Below, one piece after another: positions 8,797-17,320 of a DNA stretch of 64,000 nt. Made by a program: the position numbers and the translations under genes. The notes beneath the pieces were generated by a model. The model was not told the DNA's origin. It saw only the letters and a list, made by a program, of their open reading frames with translations, and did no database searches. Numbering within the stretch: position 1 is the first letter of the stretch; each line of letters starts with the position of its first letter. Source of the DNA: Roseiarcus sp963761435 (GTDB lineage Bacteria; Pseudomonadota; Alphaproteobacteria; Rhizobiales; Beijerinckiaceae); NCBI GenBank assembly GCA_963761435.1, contig CAVXHJ010000028.1:92191-156190 (forward strand), in the 5' to 3' direction.

Positions 8797-8918
8797 GTCG
8801 CCGTAGGCGAACTTGCCGGCCATGCCCCCGCGCCGTCCCTCTGGACGGACGCGCGCGCGGCTCCCCGACGCCAAACCCGCGCGAGCGTGGTAATGTCCCT
8901 CGGGTGGAGGCGGCGCAA

Positions 8919-9740
8919 ATGAGCGAGAGCCGAAAGCTCGCGGCGATCCTGGTCACGGATATTGTCGGCTTCAGCCGCCTCACCGGCGCTGACGAGGAGC
9001 GCACGCTGGCGCGCGTGAGAGCGCTGCGCGGCGATCTCATCGACCCGACGATCGCCGCCCATCGCGGCAGAATCGTCAAGACCACCGGCGACGGCTCGAT
9101 CGTCGAGTTCCGCAGCGTGGTCGACGCCGTGCGTTGCGCAATCGAGGTGCAGACCGGCCTCATCGAGCGCAACGCCGGGGTGCCGCCGGATCGGCGCATC
9201 GAATGCCGCATCGGCGTTCACCTGGGCGACGTCGTCGAGGAGAGCGACGGCGATTTGATGGGCGACGGGGTCAACATCGCCGCGCGGCTCGAGGGCGTCG
9301 CCAAGCCAGGCGCGATCTGTCTCTCGGAAGACGCCTACCGGCAGGTGAAGGGAAGGCTCGATCTCAAGGTCACCGACCTCGGCGCAACCCAGTTGAAGAA
9401 CATCGCCGAGCCGATCCGCGTCTATTCGCTCGAAGTCGGAGGGCAGCCGCTCGTCGGGCCCGCGCCGACGCCCGCGCCGCGGCCGGCGCTGCCAGCCGAT
9501 CATGAGGCTGCGATCGAGCGCATCGAGGCGAAGCGCGGCTTCCGGATCCACGCGGCGGTCTATGCCACCGTCAACCTCCTGCTCATCGTCGTCTGGGCGA
9601 TAACCTCGCGCAAATATTTCTGGCCGATCTGGCCGATGCTCGGCTGGGGCGCCGGGCTCGGGGTGAACTATTGGCGGACCTTCCTCCACAAGCCGATTTC
9701 GGACGACGAGATTCGGCGCGAACTGGAGAAAGGACGCTGA
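8919..9740 (+). CDS. Class III adenylate/guanylate cyclase with C-terminal 2TM domain
   Basis: 273 residues from ATG 8919, chosen over GTG 8904 because GGAGG lies eight bases upstream of it. Residues about 1-175 form the cyclase domain: LVTDIVGFSRL and TTGDGSIVEF supply the metal-binding aspartates, and LMGDGVNIAARLEG the transition-state Asn and Arg. A Pro/Ala linker follows, then a 2TM domain (VYATVNLLLIVVWAI; FWPIWPMLGWGAG) ending in a charged tail. It would make cAMP or cGMP at the inner membrane. Its cyclase domain closely matches the relic at 2887, so one arose by duplication. Intact, and apparently the surviving active copy. Confidence 0.88.
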   Translation: MSESRKLAAILVTDIVGFSRLTGADEERTLARVRALRGDLIDPTIAAHRGRIVKTTGDGSIVEFRSVVDAVRCAIEVQTGLIERNAGVPPDRRIECRIGVHLGDVVEESDGDLMGDGVNIAARLEGVAKPGAICLSEDAYRQVKGRLDLKVTDLGATQLKNIAEPIRVYSLEVGGQPLVGPAPTPAPRPALPADHEAAIERIEAKRGFRIHAAVYATVNLLLIVVWAITSRKYFWPIWPMLGWGAGLGVNYWRTFLHKPISDDEIRRELEKGR

Positions 9741-9883
9741 CGCGCGGCGACCTGCGGCGCGCGGCGCGGGTCTGACCCTATCCCGACTGGCGACTGCGCT
9801 TGCGACCGGGAAGGCATGCCGGATGCCGGCGATGGGCGGCATGACAGCGAAACGCTGCGGCTGAAAGCGCTCGCCGCGAACCT

Positions 9884-9955
9884 CTACCCGTGCGCCCTCC
9901 AGAAGTCCGCCTGCAGTTCGGCCGCCTGCGACACTTGCGCTCCTGCTCGTAATAG
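9884..9955 (-). pseudogene. Short remnant of a nucleoside deaminase C-terminus
   Basis: On the minus strand about 24 codons read QAAELQADFWRAHG and stop, strongly resembling the end of the deaminase at 11732 (EAAQLQAGFWKARG stop). No start or deaminase motifs are present in the surrounding 250 bases. Probably a relic of a duplicated or relocated gene. The rest of gap 9741-9991 shows nothing recognisable. Confidence 0.45.
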
Positions 9956-9991
9956 AACATTGGCGACGCTGTCTTGTCGGAGGGAAAGACC

Positions 9992-10498
9992 ATGAAAGGG
10001 AAACTTCTCGCGCCCGCGATAACGTCGGCGGTCGCCGCTCTCGGCATCGGCGCTTTGAGTTCAAGCGCGTCAGCAGAGGACCTTGGCAAAACGACGGGTT
10101 CGCAACTGAGCCCGTCTCGCTTCGCTTATGCCCGGTTGTATTGCACGCCTGACCAGGAGAGCCATTTCGCAGAGTTGACGGCAGACCTCACCCAGCAAGA
10201 CTTCGCCCCTCCTGCAGCGCCGATCTACATTGGCGGCAATCAGCCAGCGGCAAACGTGTTCCTCGCTGGGTTCGAGGCGCACTGGGGCGCCGCCGACCTG
10301 GTGAATCATCTCTACCATCCCACTCCGGCGGTTCAGCTGCTGACCGTGGTCGAGGGCGTATTCTCGATCACGACGACGGATGGCGAGTCGAGGCAGCTCC
10401 ATCCCGGCGACGTCGTCCATCTGGAAGACGCTGCGCCTTGCAAAGGGCACATTACCGTCGTGGGCGACACAACGGGCTTCCTTCTCTTCGCTCGCTGA
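9992..10498 (+). CDS. Exported cupin-domain protein
   Basis: 168 residues from ATG 9992, preceded by GGAGGG. An N-terminal signal peptide (about 1-29, cleavage near SASAEDLG) is followed by a region with a single cupin barrel: QLLTVVEGVFSITTTDGE (motif 1-like) and LHPGDVVHLEDAAPCKGHI (motif 2-like). The usual multi-His metal set of enzymatic cupins is incomplete, so binding rather than catalysis is possible. Periplasmic location inferred from the signal peptide. It stands alone upstream of the antiporter gene; substrate unknown. Confidence 0.75.
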   Translation: MKGKLLAPAITSAVAALGIGALSSSASAEDLGKTTGSQLSPSRFAYARLYCTPDQESHFAELTADLTQQDFAPPAAPIYIGGNQPAANVFLAGFEAHWGAADLVNHLYHPTPAVQLLTVVEGVFSITTTDGESRQLHPGDVVHLEDAAPCKGHITVVGDTTGFLLFAR

Positions 10499-10566
10499 CC
10501 GCCGGTTGGCGCGCCCGTCCATAGGCGGTAGGTTCGGTCCTCATTCTCCCGGAGCGCGAAACCCGC

Positions 10567-11712
10567 GTGACGTCGAACGACCTGCTTGCATCCCTTTCGG
10601 GTAAGCCGGCGCCGCGCGGCTTCGCCTCGCTCGCGCGCGCGGAATGGTTCTTCCTCGTCAGCGCGGCGTCCGTGGCCGCCTTCGCTCTGTTCGAGGACCG
10701 GCTCTTCTCGGGGCTCAACGACCCGCTGATCCTGACGGCGATCCTTCTCTGGCTCTTCGTCGTCGCGCTCTGGTCGTCCCTCCGCGTCGTCCGCCACGCG
10801 GAAAACCTTGCGAGGCGTCTCGGCGAACCCTACGGAACGCTGCTGCTCACGCTCACCATCACCTCGATCGAGGTGGTCGCGATCTCCGCCGTCGTGCGGC
10901 ATGGCGGCCCCAATCCGACGCTGATGCGCGACACGCTGCTCGCCGTCATCATGATCATCATGAACGGCATGGTCGGGGTGACGCTCCTGATCGGCAGCTT
11001 CAAGCATCGCGAGCAGACGTTCAATCTGCAGGGCGCCAACGCCTACCTCGGCGTCCTCCTGCCTCTCGCGACCTTCGCGCTCATCATGCCGGACTATACC
11101 CAGACGATCCCCGGCCCATTCTATTCGGTCCCGCAGCAGGTGGTGCTGGTGATCGTGTCGCTCGCCCTTTACCTCATCTTTCTCGTTCTGCAGACCGGGC
11201 GCTATCACGGCTATTTCGAGGACTCCGGCCACGCGGCTCATGAAGCGCACGGGGACGACGCGCCTGTCTGGTTCTCGATCGTGATGCTGGCGGCCTATAT
11301 GGCGGCCGTCGTCTATCTCGTCGAGCAATTCGGGCCGCCGATCGACTACCTGCTCGAGACCCTGCAGGCGCCGGCGCCGCTCGGCGGCATCTTCATCGCG
11401 CTCCTGGTCGCGGCGCCGGAGTCGATCGGCGCGGTCAAGGCGGCGCTCGACAATCAGATGCAGCGCGCGGTCAATATCTTCCTCGGCTCCGTGCTGGCGA
11501 CGATCGGGCTCACGATCCCCTCGGTGCTCGTCATCAACCACCTGATCGAGCGCCCGACCGTGCTCGGCGTGGAGCACACCGACTTTGTTCTCCTCATCCT
11601 CACGCTCGCGCTCAGCATGATCACCTTCATGAGCGGCCGGACCAACATGCTGCAGGGCGTCGTCCACCTGCTGCTGTTTGGGGCGTATATTTTGCTGATC
11701 TTCCAGGCGTAG
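10567..11712 (+). CDS. chaA: Ca2+/H+ (sodium/calcium exchanger family) antiporter, ChaA-like
   Basis: 381 residues with about eleven hydrophobic segments. Two exchanger repeats are visible with the conserved acidic motifs TITSIEVVAISAV (near 95-108) and LLVAAPESIGAVKAAL (near 277-292), the Ca2+-binding glutamates of CaCA transporters. ChaA family proteins expel Ca2+ or Na+ in exchange for protons at the inner membrane. A His/Asp loop (GHAAHEAHGDD) separates the halves. The start is GTG 10567. The gene appears monocistronic. Confidence 0.85.
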   Translation: MTSNDLLASLSGKPAPRGFASLARAEWFFLVSAASVAAFALFEDRLFSGLNDPLILTAILLWLFVVALWSSLRVVRHAENLARRLGEPYGTLLLTLTITSIEVVAISAVVRHGGPNPTLMRDTLLAVIMIIMNGMVGVTLLIGSFKHREQTFNLQGANAYLGVLLPLATFALIMPDYTQTIPGPFYSVPQQVVLVIVSLALYLIFLVLQTGRYHGYFEDSGHAAHEAHGDDAPVWFSIVMLAAYMAAVVYLVEQFGPPIDYLLETLQAPAPLGGIFIALLVAAPESIGAVKAALDNQMQRAVNIFLGSVLATIGLTIPSVLVINHLIERPTVLGVEHTDFVLLILTLALSMITFMSGRTNMLQGVVHLLLFGAYILLIFQA

Positions 11713-11731
11713 GCCTCGCTCATGGCGCGCC

Positions 11732-12232
11732 CTACCCTCGCGCCTTCCAAAAACCCGCCTGCAATTGCGCGGCCTCGTCCTCGAGCAACGGCCCAACGAC
11801 TTCGGTCGGTCGCTGCCCGGCGGCGAAGACGATGTCGCAGGGGAGGTCGAGGGTCGGGTTTTCCTCGTGCGCGCCGGTCTGAGCCTTGAGCGCCTTCTCG
11901 GTCTGCCCATAGACGACCCGGCCGATGCCGGCCCAGTAGATCGCGCCAGCGCACATCGCGCAGGGCTCGGCCGAAGTGTAGAGCGTGCAGCGGGCGAGGA
12001 ACGGAAGGTCGTAAGCTCGCGCCGCGCGCGAGGCGAGCAGCCGCTCGGCGTGGGCGGTGCGGTCGCCGCCCTCGCTCGTGAAGCCGTTGCCCTGCTCCAT
12101 CAGGGGCTTGCCGTCGCCGTCGGCGAGCACGGAGCCGAACGGATGGTCGCCTGCGTCGCGCGAACGGCGCGCGACATCGAAGGCCGCGCGCAAGAGCGTC
12201 TCGTCATGGGGGCGAACGGACGCGGCGGTCAT
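11732..12232 (-). CDS. Nucleoside (guanine/adenosine/cytidine-type) deaminase
   Basis: 166 residues of the zinc-dependent cytidine deaminase fold. HAE (in TAHAERLL) supplies the first zinc ligand and catalytic Glu, and SAEPCAMCAGAIYWAG supplies the two Cys ligands. Such enzymes deaminate guanine, adenosine, cytosine or tRNA adenosine; the free nucleobase/nucleoside group fits better than TadA because of the C-terminal FW motif (QAGFWKARG). It is convergent with the antiporter (20-base gap) and divergent from the nucleoside-type ABC operon at 12554, which supports a role in purine salvage (inference). Confidence 0.88.
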   Translation of the reverse strand: MTAASVRPHDETLLRAAFDVARRSRDAGDHPFGSVLADGDGKPLMEQGNGFTSEGGDRTAHAERLLASRAARAYDLPFLARCTLYTSAEPCAMCAGAIYWAGIGRVVYGQTEKALKAQTGAHEENPTLDLPCDIVFAAGQRPTEVVGPLLEDEAAQLQAGFWKARG

Positions 12233-12553
12233 GGCAAAGCTCCGGTGATGGGGCCTCGTCCACTAGCACTCCGTGCGGATGGCGTCTTGCCGAGACCTCT
12301 CCAGAGGCGCGCGCCTCCTCGCCTTGCCCGAGTGACCGGCGCCGCGCGGGTTGTCCCCCGCATTGCGCATCCTTCATTTGACACGGCCCGCCGGGTCGTT
12401 ACGGTCGAAAAAGAGGCGCCGCCATCTCCCTCGAAAGGAGGTCACGCGCTCTGCAAGGAGCGACCAGCGGGCCATCTGGCGGCGCGATTCTTGCGTGGCG
12501 CCTACCGGCGATGACGCCGGCCGAAAGGCGAGAGGGAGCGAGGGTATGGCGAG
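12233..12553. other. 321-base intergenic region upstream of the ABC operon
   Basis: Divergent region between the deaminase and the transporter operon, so it should contain both promoters. A TTGACA sits at 12378-12383 on the + strand but the matching -10 is poor. No riboswitch-like structure or repeat was recognised. Confidence 0.4.
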
Positions 12554-14119
12554 GTGAATGGCGAAGCGCCCCTGCGGCTCAGGCTCATCGGCGTCAGCAA
12601 GTCCTTTCCCGGCGTGCGGGCCAACGACAACGTCAACCTCAGCGTCAAGCCAGGCGAGATCCACGCGCTTCTGGGCGAGAACGGCGCCGGAAAATCGACC
12701 CTGGTCAAGATGATCTACGGCATCCTCGCGCCCGACGAGGGTGAGATCATCTTCGACGGCTCGGCCGTCCGCATCTCCAATCCGCGCGCCGCGCGCCGGC
12801 TCGGCATCGGCATGGTGTTCCAGCATTTCTCGCTGTTCGAGGCGATGACCGTATTGGAGAACATCGCGCTTGGCCTCGATTCGCGCCTCTCGTCGCGCGA
12901 GCTTCTCGTGGAGTTCAACCGGGTGCTGGAGGCCTACCAGCTCAAGCTCGATCCCCGCCGGATCGTCTCGACGCTCAGCGTGGGCGAGCGGCAGCGGATC
13001 GAGATCGTGCGCGCGCTTTTGCTGAATCCTCGGCTCCTGATCATGGACGAGCCGACCTCGGTGCTGACGCCGCAGGAGGTCGAGCAATTGTTCGAGACGC
13101 TGCGGAAGCTCGCCACGAGCGGCTGCTCGATCCTCTACATCTCGCACAAGCTGCACGAGATCGTCGCGCTCTGCGACACCGCGACCATTCTGCGCGGCGG
13201 CAAGGTCGTCGCCCACTGCGACCCGAAGCGCGAAACCTCGCGCTCGATGGCCGAGATGATGATCGGCGCGAACCTGAAGGAAATCGCCAAGCCGGCCAGG
13301 CGCGGTTACGGCCAACCGAAACTGACCACGCGGGGCCTGAGCCTGCCGAAGCCTAGCGAATTCGGCGTCGCCTTGCAGGATGTCGCGCTCGAAGTCAGGG
13401 CGGGCGAGATCTTCGGCGTCGCCGGCGTCGCCGGCAACGGGCAGAACGAGCTCCTGAGCGCGGTAAGCGGCGAGACGCTCGCCGCAAGGCCGGAGGCGAT
13501 CACGCTCGCGGGTCGGGAGGTCGGCCGGCTCGGCGTCACCGAGCGGCGCGGCCTGGGCTTATGCGCGGTGCCGGAGGAGCGCAACGGCCACGCGGCGGTC
13601 GGCGAGTTCTCGCTCACCGACAACGGCTCGCTGACCGGCCGCGACCGCATGGCAATGGTGCGCTTCGGCCTCATCGACCCGGCCAAGGCGACGAATTACG
13701 CCGCCGAAGTGATCGGCGCCTATACCGTGAAGGCGACCGGCCCCGGCGCGCTCGCCGGCTCGCTCTCAGGCGGGAATTTGCAGAAATTCATCATGGGGCG
13801 CGAGATCCTCCAGAAGCCGGAGGCGCTCGTCGTCTGCCAGCCGACCTGGGGCGTCGACGCGGGCGCTGCGGCTGCGATCCATCAGGCGATCGTCGATCTC
13901 GCCGCGCGCGGGTCGGCGGTCATGGTCATCTCGCAGGACCTCGACGAACTGCTCGCCCTTTGCGACACCATCGCGGTCATCAATCTCGGCCGCCTGTCGC
14001 CGCCGATGAAGGTCGGCGAAGTGTCGATCGAGGAGATCGGCCTCCTCATGGGCGGCGTGCACGGCGACCCGACGGCGACCGTCGAAATGACGGAGGCCCT
14101 GCATGCGCATCCGGCTTGA
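12554..14119 (+). CDS. BMP-type ABC transporter, double ATP-binding protein
   Basis: 521 residues with two fused ABC domains, as in sugar and nucleoside importers. Domain 1 (about 8-245) has Walker A GENGAGKST, the signature LSVGERQR and Walker B LLIMDEPTSVL. Domain 2 (about 260-505) has the degenerate Walker A typical of this family (GVAGNGQNELL) and the signature SLSGGNLQK. It powers uptake through the two permeases that follow. The start is GTG 12554. It overlaps the first permease by 17 bases, so translation is coupled. With the BMP substrate-binding protein, the likely cargo is purine nucleosides (family knowledge); substrate is not shown by sequence. Confidence 0.9.
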   Translation: MNGEAPLRLRLIGVSKSFPGVRANDNVNLSVKPGEIHALLGENGAGKSTLVKMIYGILAPDEGEIIFDGSAVRISNPRAARRLGIGMVFQHFSLFEAMTVLENIALGLDSRLSSRELLVEFNRVLEAYQLKLDPRRIVSTLSVGERQRIEIVRALLLNPRLLIMDEPTSVLTPQEVEQLFETLRKLATSGCSILYISHKLHEIVALCDTATILRGGKVVAHCDPKRETSRSMAEMMIGANLKEIAKPARRGYGQPKLTTRGLSLPKPSEFGVALQDVALEVRAGEIFGVAGVAGNGQNELLSAVSGETLAARPEAITLAGREVGRLGVTERRGLGLCAVPEERNGHAAVGEFSLTDNGSLTGRDRMAMVRFGLIDPAKATNYAAEVIGAYTVKATGPGALAGSLSGGNLQKFIMGREILQKPEALVVCQPTWGVDAGAAAAIHQAIVDLAARGSAVMVISQDLDELLALCDTIAVINLGRLSPPMKVGEVSIEEIGLLMGGVHGDPTATVEMTEALHAHPA

Positions 14120-15197
14120 GAAGCGCCTGACGCCGAGCCGGTTCATGCAGGTCGCGACGCCGGTCGCCTCCGTGCTGCTGACAATGGCTCTCGGCGCGAT
14201 CATCTTCGAGCTGATCGGCTTCGACGGGCCGCATGCGATCTACGAGACCTTCATCACGCCGATCGTCGCTCCCTACAAATGGGTCGACGTCCTGACCAAG
14301 GCTGCGCCGCTCATCATCATTGCGCTTGGCCTCACGCTCGGCAACCAGGCCAAGATCTGGAACATCGGCGCCGAGGGACAGTACATCCTCGGCGCGATCG
14401 CAGGCGCCGGCGTCGCTTTCGCCGTGGGTGACGCGCAGGGCTTCTGGATCATTCCGCTCATGATCGTGGCGGGGATTCTGGGCGGCATGGCGTGGGCCGC
14501 GATCCCGGCGTTCTTGAGGACGCGCTACCGGGTCTCCGAGGTGCTCTCGACGCTGATGCTGGTCTATGTCGCGCTGCAGGTTCTCAACTACCTGGTCTCC
14601 GGCCCATGGAAGGACCCGAACGGCCACAACTTTCCGCAGACGGCGCCATTCACCCCGCAGCAGCTACTGCCGCACGTCATTCCGGGCACCGTCATCCCGC
14701 CGGGCTTCGTCGTGGCCATCCTGCTGACGCTCGTCTTCTGGCTGCTCACGACGCGCTCGGTATACGGCTTTTCCGTGCGCACGGTCGGCGCGGCGCCGAG
14801 CGCGGCGCGCTATGGCGGCTTCGACGCCTCCCGCACGGTCTGGTCGACGCTCCTGATCAGCGGCGGCATGGCCGGGCTCGCCGGAATTCTGGAGGCCTCG
14901 AGTCAGCTCGGACAAATCAACCTGGGCTTTCCCTCCGGCTACGGTTTTACCGCGATCATCGTCTCGTTCCTCGGCCGCTTGAACCCGATCGGCGTCTTTC
15001 TCGCCGGGCTGATCCTCGCCGTCACCTATGTCGGCGGGCAGGTCGCGCAGACGGTGGTGCACGTGCCCAACGCGACCGCCGGCATCTTCCAGGCGACGAT
15101 GCTGTTCTTCATTCTCGCCAGCGACATCCTGGTCCGATACCGCCTGCGCGTCATTCGTGAAGCGCCCCGCGCGGCTCCAGCCGAGGCGGTGGCCTGA
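14103..15197 (+). CDS. ABC transporter permease 1 (nucleoside/simple-sugar type)
   Basis: 364 residues, about nine hydrophobic helices. The conserved BPD_transp_2 core appears as LTLGNQAKIWNIGAEGQYI and later GLAGILEASSQLGQINLGF. It forms one half of the inner-membrane channel with the product of the next gene. It begins inside the end of the ATPase gene and stops one base before the next ATG. Confidence 0.9.
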   Translation: MRIRLEKRLTPSRFMQVATPVASVLLTMALGAIIFELIGFDGPHAIYETFITPIVAPYKWVDVLTKAAPLIIIALGLTLGNQAKIWNIGAEGQYILGAIAGAGVAFAVGDAQGFWIIPLMIVAGILGGMAWAAIPAFLRTRYRVSEVLSTLMLVYVALQVLNYLVSGPWKDPNGHNFPQTAPFTPQQLLPHVIPGTVIPPGFVVAILLTLVFWLLTTRSVYGFSVRTVGAAPSAARYGGFDASRTVWSTLLISGGMAGLAGILEASSQLGQINLGFPSGYGFTAIIVSFLGRLNPIGVFLAGLILAVTYVGGQVAQTVVHVPNATAGIFQATMLFFILASDILVRYRLRVIREAPRAAPAEAVA

Positions 15198-15198
15198 G

Positions 15199-16137
15199 AT
15201 GCTCACCTTCATCATCGACGCACTCATCACCGTGGTCGGCGTGACGACCCCGATCCTGCTCGCCGCAACCGGCGAGCTCGTGGTCGAAAAGAGCGGCGTG
15301 CTCAATCTCGGCATCGAAGGCATGATGTTGATCGGCGCCGTGACCGGCTTCGCCGTCACTCTCAGCTACGGCGATAGTCTGGGGGCGCTCGCGCCCTGGT
15401 TCGGCGTGCTCTGCGCCGCGCTCGCGGGCGCGGCCTCGTCGATGCTGTTCGCCGTTCTGGTGCTGACGCTTGGCTCCAATCAGGTGGCGACCGGACTTGC
15501 GCTCGCGATTTTCGGCATCGGCCTCTCGTCGCTCATCGGCGCGAGCTATGTCGGCATGATCGTGCCGTCATTCGACTCTGTCTTCCCGGATTGGCTCGCC
15601 GGCGATCCGATCGGGCGGGTCGTGTTCGGCCATAGCCCGCTCGTCTATTTCGCCCTCGTCATGATCTTCGCCGTCGGCTGGTTCCTGAACCGCACCCGCG
15701 CGGGGCTGATCTTGCGCGCGGTCGGCGAAAACGACCTTTCCGCTCATTCGATCGGCTATCCGGTGATCGCGATCCGCTATGCGGCGATCGCCTTCGGCGG
15801 CGCGCTGGCCGGAATCGGCGGCGCCTATTTCTCGATGGTGATCACGCCGATGTGGGCCGAGCAAATGACGGCGGGACGCGGCTGGATCGCGCTCGCGCTG
15901 GTCGTCTTCTCCGGCTGGCGCGCCGGGCGCCTGCTGGCGGGGGCTTACTTTTTCGGTGTCCTGATGACGCTCGAGCTTTACGCCAAGGCTTCAGGCTTCT
16001 CGTTCCTGCCGTCGCAATTCTGGGCCGCGATGCCTTACATCGCCGCCGTCCTTGCGCTTGCCGTCATGTCGGCGCGCGACGTCGCCGGAACGGAGGCGCC
16101 GGCCTGCCTCGGCCGGCCATTCCTGCCCAACACTTGA
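15199..16137 (+). CDS. ABC transporter permease 2 (nucleoside/simple-sugar type)
   Basis: 312 residues with eight or more hydrophobic helices and the family motif ELVVEKSGVLNLGIEGMM near the N-terminus, matching the NIGAEG motif of permease 1. A central loop (LNRTRAGLILRAVGEND) contacts the ATPase in this family. ATG at 15199 is used because the longer open frame upstream merely reads through permease 1; only one base separates the two genes. Confidence 0.9.
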   Translation: MLTFIIDALITVVGVTTPILLAATGELVVEKSGVLNLGIEGMMLIGAVTGFAVTLSYGDSLGALAPWFGVLCAALAGAASSMLFAVLVLTLGSNQVATGLALAIFGIGLSSLIGASYVGMIVPSFDSVFPDWLAGDPIGRVVFGHSPLVYFALVMIFAVGWFLNRTRAGLILRAVGENDLSAHSIGYPVIAIRYAAIAFGGALAGIGGAYFSMVITPMWAEQMTAGRGWIALALVVFSGWRAGRLLAGAYFFGVLMTLELYAKASGFSFLPSQFWAAMPYIAAVLALAVMSARDVAGTEAPACLGRPFLPNT

Positions 16138-16169
16138 AGTGCGGACGAAATTCAACAAGGGAGAAAAAA

Positions 16170-17249
16170 ATGACCACGATTACCCGACGCAACCTCATGA
16201 AGACCGCCGCCGCGGCGGGGTTGACGCTGCCCGCGCTTGGCCGCAGCGCCTTCGCCGCCGAGCCGCTCAAGGTCGGCTTCGTCTACCTTGGCGCGATCGG
16301 CGACTACGGCTGGACATGGTCGCACGAACAGGGCCGCAAGGCGCTGGACGCCGCCCTCAAAGGTCAGGTCGTCACCAGCTATGTCGAAAACGTCAAGGAG
16401 GACGCGAGCGCGGTCCCGGTGATGAAGGATCTCGCCCAGCAGGGCAACAAGCTCATCTTCACCACCTCCTACGGCTACATGGACCAGACGATCGAGGCGG
16501 CCAAGCAGTTCCCGGACGTCAAATGGGAGCATTGCACCGGCTACAAGCGCGCCGACAATGTCGGCACCTACAACTCGCGCTTCTACCAGGGGCGAGCGGT
16601 TACCGGCACGATCGCCGGCATGATGTCGAAGACCGGGACGATCGGCTTCGTCGGCTCGTTCAAGATCCCGGAAGTCGTCATGGGCGTGAACGCCTTCACT
16701 CTGGCGGCTCAGGCTATAAATCCGAAGATCACCACCAAGCTCGTGATGATCGACACCTGGTTCGATCCCGCGAAAGAGGCGGCCGCTGCGGAGACGCTAG
16801 CGAATCTCGGTTGCGACGTCATCGCCCAGCACGTCGATAGTCCGGCGGTGCTCCAGGTCTGCGAGAAGCGCAAGATCTATGGGTTTGGCTACGGCGCCGA
16901 CATGTCGCGGTTCGCGCCCAAGGCGCATTTGACGGCGAGCCTGGACCTCTGGGGCCCCTACTATATCGAGCGCGCCAAGGCGGTGCTCGACGGCTCGTGG
17001 AAATCGGACGACGTCTGGTGGGGAATGAAGGAGGGCCTCCTGGGCATGGCGCCCTACAGCAACGCGGTGCCGGACAACGTGCGCGCCGCCGCTGACAAGA
17101 TCATCGCCGGAACCAAAGCCGGAACCTACGAGATCTTCACCGGCCCGATCTCGGATCAGAGCGGCAAGGAGCGTGTCACGAAGGGCCAGAAGATGGACGA
17201 CAAGGACCTTCTGGTGATGGACTGGTACGTCCAGGGCGTGCAGAGCTGA
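16170..17249 (+). CDS. BMP-family substrate-binding lipoprotein-like protein
   Basis: 359 residues. The N-terminus (TITRRNLMKTAAAAGL) is a twin-arginine signal ending near SAFAAEP, so it is exported folded to the periplasm. The mature part is a BMP/PnrA-type binding protein: VGFVYLGAIGDYGWTWSHEQG, TTSYGYMDQ, TIGFVGSFKIPEVVMGVNAF. PnrA-like proteins bind purine nucleosides. AAGGGAG precedes the ATG. Last gene of the four-gene operon, followed by a strong hairpin. Confidence 0.9.
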   Translation: MTTITRRNLMKTAAAAGLTLPALGRSAFAAEPLKVGFVYLGAIGDYGWTWSHEQGRKALDAALKGQVVTSYVENVKEDASAVPVMKDLAQQGNKLIFTTSYGYMDQTIEAAKQFPDVKWEHCTGYKRADNVGTYNSRFYQGRAVTGTIAGMMSKTGTIGFVGSFKIPEVVMGVNAFTLAAQAINPKITTKLVMIDTWFDPAKEAAAAETLANLGCDVIAQHVDSPAVLQVCEKRKIYGFGYGADMSRFAPKAHLTASLDLWGPYYIERAKAVLDGSWKSDDVWWGMKEGLLGMAPYSNAVPDNVRAAADKIIAGTKAGTYEIFTGPISDQSGKERVTKGQKMDDKDLLVMDWYVQGVQS

Positions 17250-17273
17250 GGCGCGGCGCCTCCCTCACCCTGA

Positions 17274-17297
17274 CCCTCTCCCGTGAACGGGAGAGGG
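17274..17297 (+). terminator. Hairpin ending the BMP operon
   Basis: Ten-base arms CCCTCTCCCG / CGGGAGAGGG around TGAA, 25 bases after the substrate-binding gene's stop and just before the convergent YhaN-type gene. No T tract, so it may serve both directions or be a dispersed palindrome. Confidence 0.55.
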
Positions 17298-17320
17298 AAC
17301 ACGCATCCGCCGGATGAGGG

